From an uncultured Roseovarius sp. (lineage in GTDB: Bacteria > Pseudomonadota > Alphaproteobacteria > Rhodobacterales > Rhodobacteraceae), in the NCBI GenBank assembly GCA_947499555.1, contig CANMOU010000002.1:197001-261000 (forward strand): a stretch of 64,000 nt of DNA, read 5' to 3'. The notes under the pieces are model-generated. The model was not told the origin of the DNA. It searched no databases and was given only the letters and a program-made list of their open reading frames with translations. Every line of letters begins with the position of its first letter. Positions within the stretch are counted from its first letter, which is position 1. Made by a program: the position numbers and the translations under genes. This document shows, piece by piece, positions 36,050 through 45,666 of this stretch.

Positions 36050-37489
36050 ATGGGTCGGATTAAACCAGCCATTCTTTGCGGCGGTACGGGCACACGTCTC
36101 TGGCCCTTGTCACGCAAGAGTTTTCCGAAACAGTTTTCCGACATCGTGGGCGGGGAAAGCCTTTTTCAGGCCTGTGCACGCCGTCTTGCGGACGCTGGAA
36201 TGGACGCGCCTTTGGTTCTGACGAATTCGGATTTCCGCTTTATCGTCACCGAACAACTGATGTCGGTGGGCATTGATCCGGGCGCGGTTCTTATCGAACC
36301 TGCCCCGCGCAACACCGCGCCCGCCGTGCTGGCGGCTGCGCTTTATGCGCTGCAAGACGATGCCGAGGCAATGGTGCTTGTTGTGCCCTCAGATCACGTG
36401 ATCGCCGATCCCAAGGCCTTTGCCAGAGCCATTGAGACGGGCCAAAAGGCGGCAGAGGCCGGGCAGATTGTGACATTCGGCATCACGCCGGGCTATCCGG
36501 AAACCGGGTACGGCTATCTGGAACTTAAGACCGCGCCGGATGGGTCCGGGGCGCCCATTGATCTGCGCCGGTTTGTGGAGAAGCCCGATCTGGGCACGGC
36601 AGAGGATATGGTAAAGAGCGGCACCTTCCTTTGGAACGCCGGTATTTTCCTCTTCTCGGCCAAGGTTATTCTTGCTGCCTATGAGGCGCATGCGCCTGAG
36701 ATGTCGAAGCTCGTGAAAGATGCGGTGAGCGGCGCTGAAGCCGACCTTGGATTTTTGCGACTTGCCTCGGAGCCTTGGGAGAAATGCGAAGACCTGTCCG
36801 TGGATTACGCGGTCATGGAGAAGGCCGGAAATCTGTCCGTTGTCCCCTATTCCTCGCATTGGTCTGATTTGGGAAGCTGGAAAGCCGTGTTGGACGAAAG
36901 CGACCGGGATGACAATGGCGTGGCGCTATGTGGCCCGGCAACGGCGATCGACTGCAAGGATGTGCTCTTGCGTTCGGAAAGTGACGGGCTGGAGCTGGTG
37001 GGCATCGGACTTGAGAATGTCATGGTCGTGGCGATGCCCGATGCGGTTCTGGTGGCTGACAAGGATCGGGCGCCGGATGTGGGACAGGTCGTTAAGGCTT
37101 TGAAGGCAAAGGGCGTTTCTCAGGCCGAGGAATTTGCCCGCGATCATCGTCCCTGGGGGTTTTTTGAAACACTCGCTCTGGAAGGCCGGTTTCAGGTCAA
37201 ACGGATCGTGGTGAAACCCGGCGGTCGGCTATCACTGCAAAGTCACGTGCACCGTGCCGAGCATTGGATCGTTGTCGAGGGCACGGCTCAGGTCACAATT
37301 GGCGAGACGGTCTCGCTGGTGGCGGAAAACCAATCCGTCTATGTGCCACTGGGCGAAAAACATCGGCTAGAGAACCCCGGTAAGGTGCCTGTGACGATGA
37401 TTGAGGTGCAGACAGGCAGCTACCTTGGAGAAGACGACATCGTCCGTTACGAAGATGTCTATGCCCGTGGTCAGGGCGCCAGAGGCTGA
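36050..37489 (+). CDS. manC: Mannose-1-phosphate guanylyltransferase / mannose-6-phosphate isomerase
   Basis: Bifunctional enzyme making GDP-mannose and interconverting Fru-6-P and Man-6-P. The 479 residues start with the nucleotidyltransferase loop LCGGTGTRLWPLSRKSFPKQF, then VVPSDHVI and FVEKPDLGTAEDMV. The C-terminal cupin, about residues 365-475, has WGFFETLALEGRFQVKRI, KPGGRLSLQSHVHRAEHWIVVEGTA and VPLGEKHRLENPG. A separate phosphomannomutase gene is not in the window. The 3' end lies 4 bases from the convergent hyuB. Confidence 0.97.
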   Translation: MGRIKPAILCGGTGTRLWPLSRKSFPKQFSDIVGGESLFQACARRLADAGMDAPLVLTNSDFRFIVTEQLMSVGIDPGAVLIEPAPRNTAPAVLAAALYALQDDAEAMVLVVPSDHVIADPKAFARAIETGQKAAEAGQIVTFGITPGYPETGYGYLELKTAPDGSGAPIDLRRFVEKPDLGTAEDMVKSGTFLWNAGIFLFSAKVILAAYEAHAPEMSKLVKDAVSGAEADLGFLRLASEPWEKCEDLSVDYAVMEKAGNLSVVPYSSHWSDLGSWKAVLDESDRDDNGVALCGPATAIDCKDVLLRSESDGLELVGIGLENVMVVAMPDAVLVADKDRAPDVGQVVKALKAKGVSQAEEFARDHRPWGFFETLALEGRFQVKRIVVKPGGRLSLQSHVHRAEHWIVVEGTAQVTIGETVSLVAENQSVYVPLGEKHRLENPGKVPVTMIEVQTGSYLGEDDIVRYEDVYARGQGARG

Positions 37490-37493
37490 CACT

Positions 37494-39233
37494 CTAGGAT
37501 TTCTCCAGACGACGGCTTGCAGTGGCGGTAAGGTCAACGTCGCCATTGCGCATGACCACACCAAAAAGCTTTTCTGCCTCGTCGGCCGTGTAACGCCCCA
37601 ACCGCACATCTTCGGCAACCTGATCGGGATCACGTTCAAGCGGATTGCCGTACCCGCCGCCTCCGGGCGTCTGTACGCGCACGCGATCCCCCGCTCGCAG
37701 AGGGATATCCTGTTCCTTGGACAGATGCTCTGGCGTGTAGGGTTCGCCGTCGCGCCAGACTGTGACTTTGTTGGGCGTTCCATCTTGGCCTCCAAGCGCC
37801 CCTTGAGGCCCGAAACGACCATGGTCCATCACAAAGCTTGCTTTCGCATGGCCGCGCCGCAGTTCGAGCTCATAGTCAAGCCCAAAGCCGCCACGCATCT
37901 GACCTGCGCCACCTGACCCCTCATGCAACGCATAATGGTGGTAGAGAACCGGAAAAGCCTGTTCCATGATCTCAACGGGTGGTGCCTTTGATATCCCGAT
38001 TGTCGAACAGCCGTTGCTGATTCCGTCGCCGCCAGACCAGCCCCCGTAGCCCCCGCCGGAAAGCTGGTACATGACAAAGTCCCGGTCTTTCTGCGGATCG
38101 TATCCGCCAAGAGCGAAGTTGCCGCTTGTTCCGGCAGGGGCCGCTGTGACGCGGTCCGGCAAGGCCACGACCAGAGCGGCGAAAACCGCCTCGGCGATGC
38201 GCTGGCTGACTTCGGCGGCGCAGCCCGAGACAGGGCGGGGATACTGCGCATCAAGAAAGGTTCCCTCAATGCCGGTCACGTTGAGAGGCTCAAAAGCGCC
38301 AGCGCTAATGGGCACTTCGGGAAAGATATGCCGCATCGCAAGATAGACAGAGCTGAGCGTTGTGGCGCGTACGGAATTCATCGGGCCCAGGCACGGCGCG
38401 GAAGACCCGGAGAAATCGAAACTGAGCTGATCACCCGCGCGCGTCACCGCGAGCTTGATTTCCAATGGCTCATTGACCACGCCATCGCTGTCAACCCAGG
38501 CCGTCGCCCGATGCGAACCCTCCGGGATTTCAGTGATGAAACTGCGCATTTGCTCTGCCGCGCGATTGCGCAACTCTGCGATCGCCTCTTCCACGACATC
38601 ATCGCCGTAGCGATCCATCAAAGCGCTCAGCCGCTCTGCGCCCAGATCGAGCGCAGCGGCCTGCGCCTTGACGTCACCGATGCGTTGGTCAGCAACACGG
38701 ATGTTGGAACAAATGATGGCATAGATCTCGGGATCCATCCGCCCCTGTTTGAAGAGCTTTACGGGTGGCAGGCGCAGACCTTCCTGCTCGACCGATGTTG
38801 CAGATGCGGAAAAACCGCCCGGAACGGCACCACCGGTGTCGGGCCAGTGGCCGGTGTTTGAGAGCCAGCAAAAAAGGCGGTCACCGCGATAAAATGGTCG
38901 GGCAAAGCGCACATCCATCAGATGCGTGCCGCCCAAGTACGGGTCATTGACGATATAGATATCGCCGGGCTGTGGCGTACCGGCCCGACCGCCTTTGATC
39001 ATCTCGATCAAAGTCCGCGTGGAATACTGCATCGTGCCGACAAATACCGGCAATCCACCTGCACCCTGAGCTATCAGCGCCCCGTCTTCGGCGCCGTATA
39101 TACCGTCAGAGCGATCATTTGCCTCGGCAATCACGGGCGAGAAGGCCGCCCTTGAGAAGGCCAGGTCCATCTCGTCACACACCTGCTGCAGCCCAGCCTG
39201 AATGACCGAAAGCGTGATTGGATCAAGTGCCAT
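37494..39233 (-). CDS. hyuB: Hydantoinase B / 5-oxoprolinase-type subunit
   Basis: A 579-residue HyuB-family protein that works with HyuA in ATP-dependent opening of hydantoin, oxoproline or related rings, or in acetophenone carboxylation. It starts MALDPITLSVIQAGLQQVCDEM and contains GDIYIVNDPYLGGTH, FDFSGSSAP and a C-terminal glycine-rich RVQTPGGGGYGNPLERDP. ATG 39233 overlaps hyuA by 11 bases; longer in-frame starts would run deep into hyuA. The exact substrate is unknown. Confidence 0.93.
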   Translation of the reverse strand: MALDPITLSVIQAGLQQVCDEMDLAFSRAAFSPVIAEANDRSDGIYGAEDGALIAQGAGGLPVFVGTMQYSTRTLIEMIKGGRAGTPQPGDIYIVNDPYLGGTHLMDVRFARPFYRGDRLFCWLSNTGHWPDTGGAVPGGFSASATSVEQEGLRLPPVKLFKQGRMDPEIYAIICSNIRVADQRIGDVKAQAAALDLGAERLSALMDRYGDDVVEEAIAELRNRAAEQMRSFITEIPEGSHRATAWVDSDGVVNEPLEIKLAVTRAGDQLSFDFSGSSAPCLGPMNSVRATTLSSVYLAMRHIFPEVPISAGAFEPLNVTGIEGTFLDAQYPRPVSGCAAEVSQRIAEAVFAALVVALPDRVTAAPAGTSGNFALGGYDPQKDRDFVMYQLSGGGYGGWSGGDGISNGCSTIGISKAPPVEIMEQAFPVLYHHYALHEGSGGAGQMRGGFGLDYELELRRGHAKASFVMDHGRFGPQGALGGQDGTPNKVTVWRDGEPYTPEHLSKEQDIPLRAGDRVRVQTPGGGGYGNPLERDPDQVAEDVRLGRYTADEAEKLFGVVMRNGDVDLTATASRRLEKS

Positions 39234-41286
39234 CGCGACCCCCGATCTCAATGAGGATATTCCCATTGCTGTCGCCCCGCGCGATGTCATCCGGCTCGAC
39301 AAGCACGGTCGTGTCCATCTGTTCAATGATTGCCGGGCCAGCGCAGGTGAACTCCAGCGGCAGGCTGTCACGCCAATAGACAGGGGTGTTGTGCCAAGCC
39401 CCGCCAAAGCAGACGCGACGCGCGCCCGTCTGCGCGGCTTCAAGAGATGATAGGCGGCCATCGGGGTCGATCAGGCTTGACAGATCAAGCGGCGGACGGG
39501 CCCCGATGACCGAGCAATTGACATTCACGACCTGAGCCCGAATTTCGGCAAGTTCGACACGGAACCGGTCAAAATAGACTTTGGCGAAGCGTGCGTGCAA
39601 TTCCTCAGGCGCGATGTCCGGACTGCCAAGCGGCACCCGAAGGAGATGTGTCTGTCCGACAAATTGCATATCGACGCTGAAGACACTGCGTATGCTTTTG
39701 ACCGGCAAGCGCTCGGCCTTGACAAGCGCTTCGCCTGCGTCGAGCTGTTCTTTGAACACGCCTGCCAGCTCAGACTGCGTGAGCCCGTCGAGCGGCCTGT
39801 TGATCGTGCGCACGAAGTCGTGGCGCAGATCTGCTGTCACGCAGCCCAAGGCGTTGGTGATCCCAGGCCGGGCGGGCACCAGGACGGTGGGAACACCCAA
39901 TTCCCGGGCCAGAGCGGATGCATGGAGCGGCCCGGCACCACCGAACGCAAACAAGGCGAAGTCGCGGGGATCGGCACCAAGCGACAAGGAGACCATGCGG
40001 ATCGCGCCCGCCATCTTGGTGTTGGCCATCTGGATGACGGCCAGCGCGGCCTCGGTCACGTCAAGGTCCAGCGGCTTTGCCAGTTTCTCGGCAAACATGC
40101 GCGCGACGACATCGTTGATCGCGCCACCGGCCTTCACAACACGCTCGGGGTTGAGCCGTCCAAGTATCAGGTTTGCATCGGAAATCGTTGGCTCGCGCCC
40201 GCCTTTGCCGTAACAGATTGGCCCGGGATCCGCCCCGGCGCTTTGCGGTCCGATCTCAAGAAGGCCCGAAGATGTCACGCGTGCTATTGACCCGCCGCCT
40301 GCACCGACAGTGCGGACATCCACCATCGGCACATGTATCGGCATCGCATATTCAATTTCGATCTCGTTCGAAACGGCAGGCTCAAAGCCGCGCACCAATG
40401 CGACATCTGTTGATGTCCCGCCCATATCGTAAGTGATCAGGTTCTCGTGGCCCGTGGCACGCGCCGTGTAGGCGGCCGCCATCACCCCCGAGGCCGGGCC
40501 GGACATGACAGTTTTCGCAGCCTCTTGGGCGACCGTGCGCGCCGAGGCCATGCCCCCATTGCCGTTCATCACAAGGATTTCGCCAGGATAACCTGCATCG
40601 CTGGCTTCCCTGGTCAGTTTTTGCAGATACCGGTCCAGAATGGGCTGCACGCTTGCATTGACCGCAGCAGTGACACCTCGTTCAAACTCGCGCGATTCCT
40701 GCAATATGGCGTGTCCCAGGGTGATATGGCTGTTGGGCCAAATCTTTGAAAGGATCTGACCGGCGCGTGTCTCGTGACCTGGGTTGGCATAAGCGTGCAG
40801 AAAATGCACCACGACGGACTCGCAGCCCCGCTGCAACAGGTCCTCGGCTGCATGACGCAAGGCGTCTTCGTCCAGGGGAAGAATAACCTTGCCATCTGCA
40901 TCGATACGTTCGGGCACTTCAAGGCGGAGGTCGCGCGGAATCAGGGGTGTGAAATGCCCTGTCATACCGTAGGCTTGTGGCCGCGTCCGGCGCCCAAGCT
41001 CCAAAACATCGCGAAAGCCCTGCGTCGTGATCAGACCCGTGCGGCTTAGCTTACGTTCCAGAACAGCATTGGTGGTTGTCGTTGTGCCGTGGATGATCAG
41101 GCTGAGCATTGCCAGATCACAGTCTGCATCCCGCAGCGCCGCCATGACGCCCTGAGCCTGGTTTTCAGGCGTTGTGGGAACCTTTGAAAGCCGGACCCGC
41201 CCGGTTGACTGATCGAGCTGAACCAGGTCCGTAAATGTGCCACCCACGTCGATGCCGGCAATCAATTCATTTTGAGAGTCGCCCAT
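39223..41286 (-). CDS. hyuA: Hydantoinase A / 5-oxoprolinase-type ATPase subunit
   Basis: A 687-residue HyuA-family protein with an actin-like ATPase fold: IAGIDVGGTFTDLVQLD at the N-terminus, LIIHGTTTTTNAVLERK, LVMNGNGG, ITYDMGGTSTDVAL, FAFGGAGPLHASALARELG and the substrate-side Gln/Asn-rich C-terminus. It precedes hyuB, and both form a two-gene operon. ATG 41286 is preceded by a TTCGA-AAG-TCGAA inverted repeat (41300-41312). No permease or regulator for the pathway is adjacent. Confidence 0.94.
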   Translation of the reverse strand: MGDSQNELIAGIDVGGTFTDLVQLDQSTGRVRLSKVPTTPENQAQGVMAALRDADCDLAMLSLIIHGTTTTTNAVLERKLSRTGLITTQGFRDVLELGRRTRPQAYGMTGHFTPLIPRDLRLEVPERIDADGKVILPLDEDALRHAAEDLLQRGCESVVVHFLHAYANPGHETRAGQILSKIWPNSHITLGHAILQESREFERGVTAAVNASVQPILDRYLQKLTREASDAGYPGEILVMNGNGGMASARTVAQEAAKTVMSGPASGVMAAAYTARATGHENLITYDMGGTSTDVALVRGFEPAVSNEIEIEYAMPIHVPMVDVRTVGAGGGSIARVTSSGLLEIGPQSAGADPGPICYGKGGREPTISDANLILGRLNPERVVKAGGAINDVVARMFAEKLAKPLDLDVTEAALAVIQMANTKMAGAIRMVSLSLGADPRDFALFAFGGAGPLHASALARELGVPTVLVPARPGITNALGCVTADLRHDFVRTINRPLDGLTQSELAGVFKEQLDAGEALVKAERLPVKSIRSVFSVDMQFVGQTHLLRVPLGSPDIAPEELHARFAKVYFDRFRVELAEIRAQVVNVNCSVIGARPPLDLSSLIDPDGRLSSLEAAQTGARRVCFGGAWHNTPVYWRDSLPLEFTCAGPAIIEQMDTTVLVEPDDIARGDSNGNILIEIGGRDGT

Positions 41287-41541
41287 TTTATGCCTGAAGT
41301 TCGAAAGTCGAAATTAGCCTTTTGGATGTCCGCTAAAAAGTCAATCTTTCCGGGCGGTTTTGATGATTTCTATGACCTTTGAAATGACGGCCGATTGAAA
41401 CCACTGATGCGCTCGCGCCACGCGGGGAGCGCAACACATGCTTTCCCCCAGCTTTCGTCAATACAGGGGCGTATCCTATGCTAGATACTTATCGCAAGCG
41501 GCCAGGGTTACGTGCCGTGGGTATACAGAGAGGACACATAC
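41287..41541. promoter_or_regulatory. Divergent hyuA/mscL intergenic region
   Basis: A gap of about 255 bases between divergent genes. It holds the short inverted repeat at 41300-41312 next to the hyuA start and the AGAGAGGA ribosome binding site of mscL. I see no coding frame of substance and no RNA element. Confidence 0.4.
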
Positions 41542-41970
41542 ATGCTTTCGGAATTCAGAGACTTCATCGCCAAGGGCAATGTCATGGACATGGCCGTTGG
41601 TATCATCATCGGCGCGGCCTTCACCGCAATTGTGACATCGCTTGTTGGCGACCTGATCAATCCGATCATCGGCCTGTTCATGGGCGGGATCGACTTCACC
41701 AACAACTACGCCGTTCTGTCAGGTGACGTGGCCGAAGGGTCATCGCTTGAAGCGGCCCGCGAAGGCGGCGCGGCGGTCTTTGCCTATGGTGCCTTCATCA
41801 TGGCCATCATCAACTTCCTGATCATAGCCTTCGTCGTGTTCATGCTGGTGCGTTACGTCAACAAGGTTAAAGACGAGGCTGCAGGCAAAGAGGAACCTGC
41901 CGAAGAGGAAGATGCCGGCCCAAGCGAACTGGACGTGCTTCTGGAAATCCGCGACGCACTCAAGAAGTAA
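41542..41970 (+). CDS. mscL: Large-conductance mechanosensitive channel
   Basis: A pentameric emergency valve for hypo-osmotic shock. The 142 residues have [45 protein letters not shown] (N-terminal helix, TM1 pore), a periplasmic loop and TM2 ([18 protein letters not shown]), and a charged acidic C-terminus with a helical bundle. ATG 41542 is preceded by AGAGAGGA; the upstream ATG at 41512 would add a non-conserved extension. A strong terminator follows. Confidence 0.97.
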   Translation: MLSEFRDFIAKGNVMDMAVGIIIGAAFTAIVTSLVGDLINPIIGLFMGGIDFTNNYAVLSGDVAEGSSLEAAREGGAAVFAYGAFIMAIINFLIIAFVVFMLVRYVNKVKDEAAGKEEPAEEEDAGPSELDVLLEIRDALKK

Positions 41971-41990
41971 TCGCGACCATATCTGAACAG

Positions 41991-42019
41991 AAGGCCCGCC
42001 AGTCGCGCGGGCCTTTTTT
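41991..42019 (+). terminator. Intrinsic terminator after mscL
   Basis: AAGGCCCGC (41991-41999) pairs with GCGGGCCTT (42007-42015), loop CAGTCGC, then a run of T. Confidence 0.9.
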
Positions 42020-42079
42020 GCGTGTGTTCGGAAAGGAGAGCTGTGCGGGACGGGGTGAACGCCCCGGAACTTCGGCGGC

Positions 42080-42958
42080 CTACGGCGAGACCCGCAACAC
42101 CCGCACGGCATCAAGCCCATCGGCCTCTGTCACCGAACAGCAGATGCTCTTGAGCGTCCGCGGCTCTTCGTAATTCCACGGTCGCCCCCGGTGCAGCACG
42201 GCGCGTTCGTCCCAGATGAGCACATCGTCCGGTCTCCAGACATGAGTGTAGACATATTCCGTCTGTGTACAGAATTCGATTGCGCGGTCGATCAAGTTCT
42301 GCGCCTGCGCCCCGCCCATGCCCTCAATGGCAAAGGAGTGCGAGGCGATATAAAGCGCCTCCTCTCCGGTCACCGGGTTGGGCCAGACTGCGCGCCAGGG
42401 GCGGTCGGGCCAGCGTGTCATCTTGGGCTGTCGTGCCAGTTCGGCCGAAAGCCGCGCGCGGGAATGCGAAAGCCGGTGCCAGATGATGGCGTCCTGCAAA
42501 TGGGCGCGCAGATCATCCGGCATATCGGCCCACTCCGCGCGGGTTGACGCAAGCTCTGTCTCGCCCCCGCTTGAGGGCACGACGCGGGCCGTCAGTATGT
42601 TCACTAGCGCCGGAATAGGCAGGAACGTGCTGTCGGTGTGCCAAAGCATATTGGCCTGCAGATCAAGCGTATGCAGCCCCTTGGGGTCGGTGACCCCATC
42701 CTTCGTCTCATTAGAGACGGCAGAGACCTCGAATGCCGTATCGTGCCCTGCCATCGCCTCTCGGTTTTCCAGCGGACCAAACAATGTTGCAAGACGGGTG
42801 TGATCGTCATCACTCAGGGATTGCGCCGGGAAGAGCAACGCCGAGTGGCGCTCAAACGCATCGCGAATGTCCGGGTAAAGATGGGTCGCTGTCACCTCGC
42901 GCAAGTCGACGCCTTCGATGACCTTCCCGAAACGCGGATGCAGCGAGGAGATGTCCAT
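42080..42958 (-). CDS. TauD/TfdA family Fe(II)/2-oxoglutarate-dependent dioxygenase
   Basis: A 292-residue non-heme iron dioxygenase. The iron site is WHTDSTF (H and D) and the distal H is in VLHRGRPWNY, with the 2-oxoglutarate Arg near PRTLKSICCSV. Close to TauD and 2,4-D dioxygenase, so substrates could be taurine, sulfonates or aryloxy acids; the neighbours give no hint. ATG 42958 overlaps the upstream membrane-protein stop by one base. Confidence 0.9.
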   Translation of the reverse strand: MDISSLHPRFGKVIEGVDLREVTATHLYPDIRDAFERHSALLFPAQSLSDDDHTRLATLFGPLENREAMAGHDTAFEVSAVSNETKDGVTDPKGLHTLDLQANMLWHTDSTFLPIPALVNILTARVVPSSGGETELASTRAEWADMPDDLRAHLQDAIIWHRLSHSRARLSAELARQPKMTRWPDRPWRAVWPNPVTGEEALYIASHSFAIEGMGGAQAQNLIDRAIEFCTQTEYVYTHVWRPDDVLIWDERAVLHRGRPWNYEEPRTLKSICCSVTEADGLDAVRVLRVSP

Positions 42959-43374
42959 CAGTCGGGGTCCCCATCCTCTGAGGCGGCGGGCTTGCCGGTG
43001 TAAAGCAGAAGGCCGACCGAGATTACAAGAACCACGCTCACGAAAACGGCAGGTGAGCCCAAGCAGCCTTCGGCAATTGCGGCGGTGCGGACGCCCCCGG
43101 TCGGGTCCCAAAAGGTGAAGGCCCCGACAAGGAAACTCCAACCCACAAACACCACCAGCGCCCCCCAACTGCTGCGCAGGCGAAAGACAATGGCCGAGCC
43201 AATCAACAAGACAAGGGCGAGCGGGCTTGCAAACAGCCAAAGCGCCTCTTGCCACGCACTTACGGGCAGACCATTCCAGTCTGGCCGGACCTTGTCGCAG
43301 ACCTCGGCCCATGCGGGCAGCGGCGTGCAGGCCAAACCGACCAGCGGGGTCAGTCCTCTTCGAAAGGGTCCCAT
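42958..43374 (-). CDS. Small membrane protein of unknown function
   Basis: A 138-residue protein starting MGPFRRGLTPLVGLACTPLPAWAEVCDKV, resembling a signal peptide, followed by about three membrane segments (LWLFASPLALVLLIGSAIVF, WGALVVFVGWSFLVGAFTF, VFVSVVLVISVGLLLYT) and an acidic tail. I do not recognise the family. It overlaps dnaX by 25 bases and TauD by one, forming dnaX - membrane protein - TauD. No functional link is clear. Confidence 0.7.
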   Translation of the reverse strand: MGPFRRGLTPLVGLACTPLPAWAEVCDKVRPDWNGLPVSAWQEALWLFASPLALVLLIGSAIVFRLRSSWGALVVFVGWSFLVGAFTFWDPTGGVRTAAIAEGCLGSPAVFVSVVLVISVGLLLYTGKPAASEDGDPD

Positions 43375-45116
43375 TCGTCTTCCACTTCGGGCAAGGCATC
43401 AACCTGCGCATCCAGCGCAAGGTCTTCGGGCGTCTTGATCGAAACAATCTTCGCATCCGCAAACGTAGCGAAGACGGCCTGAACGAGCGGGTGCGCGCGG
43501 GCCTCTGCCTCGAGCGCATTTTGGGCCACATCGCGACGTTCGGCTATGGTCTCGCCGCCGCCTTCATTTACAACCGAAACCGCCCAGCGACTGCCGGTCC
43601 AGCTTTGCAGGCGAGCACCGAGACGTTGGGCCAAATCCTGCGGGGCAACGTCGGTCGGCACAAATTCGATACGACCGGGCTGATAAGCCGCGAGCCGCAG
43701 GCAGGTTTCCACCTCGACCAGCAGCTTCACGTCGCGATGCGCCCGGATGAGTTCGACCACATGTTCAAAGGTCGGGTAATGCGCCAGCGCGGTGTCAGAC
43801 CGAGGGGCCAGCGCCGTTGTGGCACCGGTGGGTTGCGCCTGCCCCTGCGGTGCAGAGGGGCTGGGCTGCGGAGGCGCTGACTTCGCCGTGCCCGGCGCTC
43901 GTGCGGGCCGGGTGCCACCGCCGGGACCGCTTGGTGCAGGTCCGGTGGGCGGCGCATCACGCAGCTTGCGCACCAGTTCTTCGGGGCTGGGCAGATCGGC
44001 CACATGCGTCAGCCGGATGATTGCCATTTCCGCAGCCATCATGGCATTGGGAGCGCTGGCCACTTCCTCCAGCGCTTTCAAGAGCATCTGCCACATGCGG
44101 GTCAGCACGCGCATCGGCAGCGCTTCGGCCATGGCCGCGCCACGGGTCCGCTCATCAGGGCTGATGGTTGGATCTTCGGTGGCGTCAGGCGTGATCTTCA
44201 CCACGCTCACCCAATGGGTGACTTCCGCCAAATCACGCAGCACCGCCATGGGATCAGCCCCGTCGGCATATTGCGCCGAAAGCTCGGTGAGAGCGCCGGC
44301 GGCATCGCCTTTCATGATCAGATCGAAAAGATCCATCACCCGACCCCGATCTGCGAGACCCAGCATGGCGCGCACCTGCATCGCGGTGGTTTCTCCCGCG
44401 CCATGGGAAATCGCCTGATCAAGCAGCGAGGTGGCGTCGCGAGCAGAGCCTTCGGCGGCGCGGGTGATGAGCGCCAAGGCATCCTCGGCGATATCGGCCT
44501 TCTCCGCATCGGCGATTTTGCGCAGAAGTGCGATCATCACCTCTGGCTCGATCCGGCGCAGATCGAACCGCTGACAGCGGCTCAGAACGGTGACCGGCAC
44601 TTTGCGAATCTCGGTGGTGGCAAAGATGAATTTCACATGTGCCGGCGGCTCTTCCAGCGTCTTGAGAAGCGCGTTGAACGCGCTGGTCGAGAGCATGTGT
44701 ACTTCGTCGATGATGTAGATCTTGTAGCGCGCCGAGGCAGCACGGTAATGCACAGAGTCGATGATTTCGCGGATGTCATTCACACCCGTCCGGCTGGCCG
44801 CGTCCATTTCCAGCACATCGACATGCCGTCCTTCCATGATCGCGGTGCAATGTTCGCACTGACCGCAGGGATCGGTCGTCGGCCCGCCCTGCCCGTCCGG
44901 TCCGATACAGTTCATGCCCTTGGCGATGATCCGCGCGGTGGTGGTTTTGCCAGTGCCGCGTATGCCCGTCATGATGAAAGCCTGCGCGATACGGTCGGCC
45001 TCAAACGCGTTTTTCAGCGTGCGCACCATCGCGTCCTGACCCACAAGGTCGGCAAAGGTTTCGGGCCGGTATTTCCGGGCCAGAACCTGATACGCGGTGT
45101 CGGGGGTGTCGGTCAT
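43350..45116 (-). CDS. dnaX: DNA polymerase III tau/gamma subunit
   Basis: The clamp-loader ATPase of the replisome. The 588 residues start MTDTPDTAYQVLARKYRPETFADLVGQDAMV. Walker A is GIRGTGKTTTARIIAKGMNC, the zinc site has four cysteines (CIGPDG...DPCGQCEHC), Walker B is IIDEVHMLS and the sensor region is ATTEIRKVPVTVLSRCQRFD. The C-terminus has a Pro/Ala-rich linker and a tau domain for polymerase binding. ATG 45116 is chosen over the longer frame. In many bacteria dnaX is followed by ybaB/recR; here it is followed by a membrane protein and a dioxygenase. Confidence 0.97.
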   Translation of the reverse strand: MTDTPDTAYQVLARKYRPETFADLVGQDAMVRTLKNAFEADRIAQAFIMTGIRGTGKTTTARIIAKGMNCIGPDGQGGPTTDPCGQCEHCTAIMEGRHVDVLEMDAASRTGVNDIREIIDSVHYRAASARYKIYIIDEVHMLSTSAFNALLKTLEEPPAHVKFIFATTEIRKVPVTVLSRCQRFDLRRIEPEVMIALLRKIADAEKADIAEDALALITRAAEGSARDATSLLDQAISHGAGETTAMQVRAMLGLADRGRVMDLFDLIMKGDAAGALTELSAQYADGADPMAVLRDLAEVTHWVSVVKITPDATEDPTISPDERTRGAAMAEALPMRVLTRMWQMLLKALEEVASAPNAMMAAEMAIIRLTHVADLPSPEELVRKLRDAPPTGPAPSGPGGGTRPARAPGTAKSAPPQPSPSAPQGQAQPTGATTALAPRSDTALAHYPTFEHVVELIRAHRDVKLLVEVETCLRLAAYQPGRIEFVPTDVAPQDLAQRLGARLQSWTGSRWAVSVVNEGGGETIAERRDVAQNALEAEARAHPLVQAVFATFADAKIVSIKTPEDLALDAQVDALPEVEDEWDPFEED

Positions 45117-45189
45117 GCAAAGCCTTGAGCGGAATCGGTCGCGGTTCAACCTAGATTGCACGCCCTCATTGGTCCACCGCCGATCTTGC

Positions 45190-45552
45190 TCAGAGGCTCC
45201 ACAAAATCGCACCTGTCGCAAGGGTCGCAATGGTCAGGACAACGGCAAACAGAGTGAAGTTCTTTGTCGGCATGGCCTCGGCATCGCGCTCTTGCAGCCG
45301 TTCCATGGTCTTGCAGGCCTGTCGCCGCGCGGCCCAGTAAATCAGGATTGCAAAAGCAAGAAACAGGCTGGCGACAGCCTTGGCCGCCCATGTCGGCTCG
45401 AACGCACCAAAGACCGCCTTTAGGCCAATAGCCACACCAACCGCACCCAGCCCTGTCCCCATCCAGGCGCTGAAGGTGCGCTCATTGGCCATAATAGTGC
45501 GGTCTTCGGCCCAGTTGGTGCGCGCCTGCGCTTTGTCGTCCTCGTTTGTCAT
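45190..45552 (-). CDS. DUF202 (YidH-type) membrane protein
   Basis: A 120-residue DUF202 protein: NWAEDRTIMANERTFSAWMGTGLGAVGVAIGL matches the family's conserved start, and three membrane segments follow. Related yeast Vtc-type accessory domains act in transport chaperoning, but the bacterial function is unknown. It lies 73 bases upstream of dnaX on the same strand. Confidence 0.87.
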   Translation of the reverse strand: MTNEDDKAQARTNWAEDRTIMANERTFSAWMGTGLGAVGVAIGLKAVFGAFEPTWAAKAVASLFLAFAILIYWAARRQACKTMERLQERDAEAMPTKNFTLFAVVLTIATLATGAILWSL

Positions 45553-45666
45553 GTCCTCAAACTAGAGCGTCCACGGCAAGGCTGCGAGGCCTATTTCTCC
45601 CTCTAGGCACAATTGGGCAGACCTGTTTTAATGGCCCTACTGGTTTTCGAGGAGGTGGGGGGTGCC

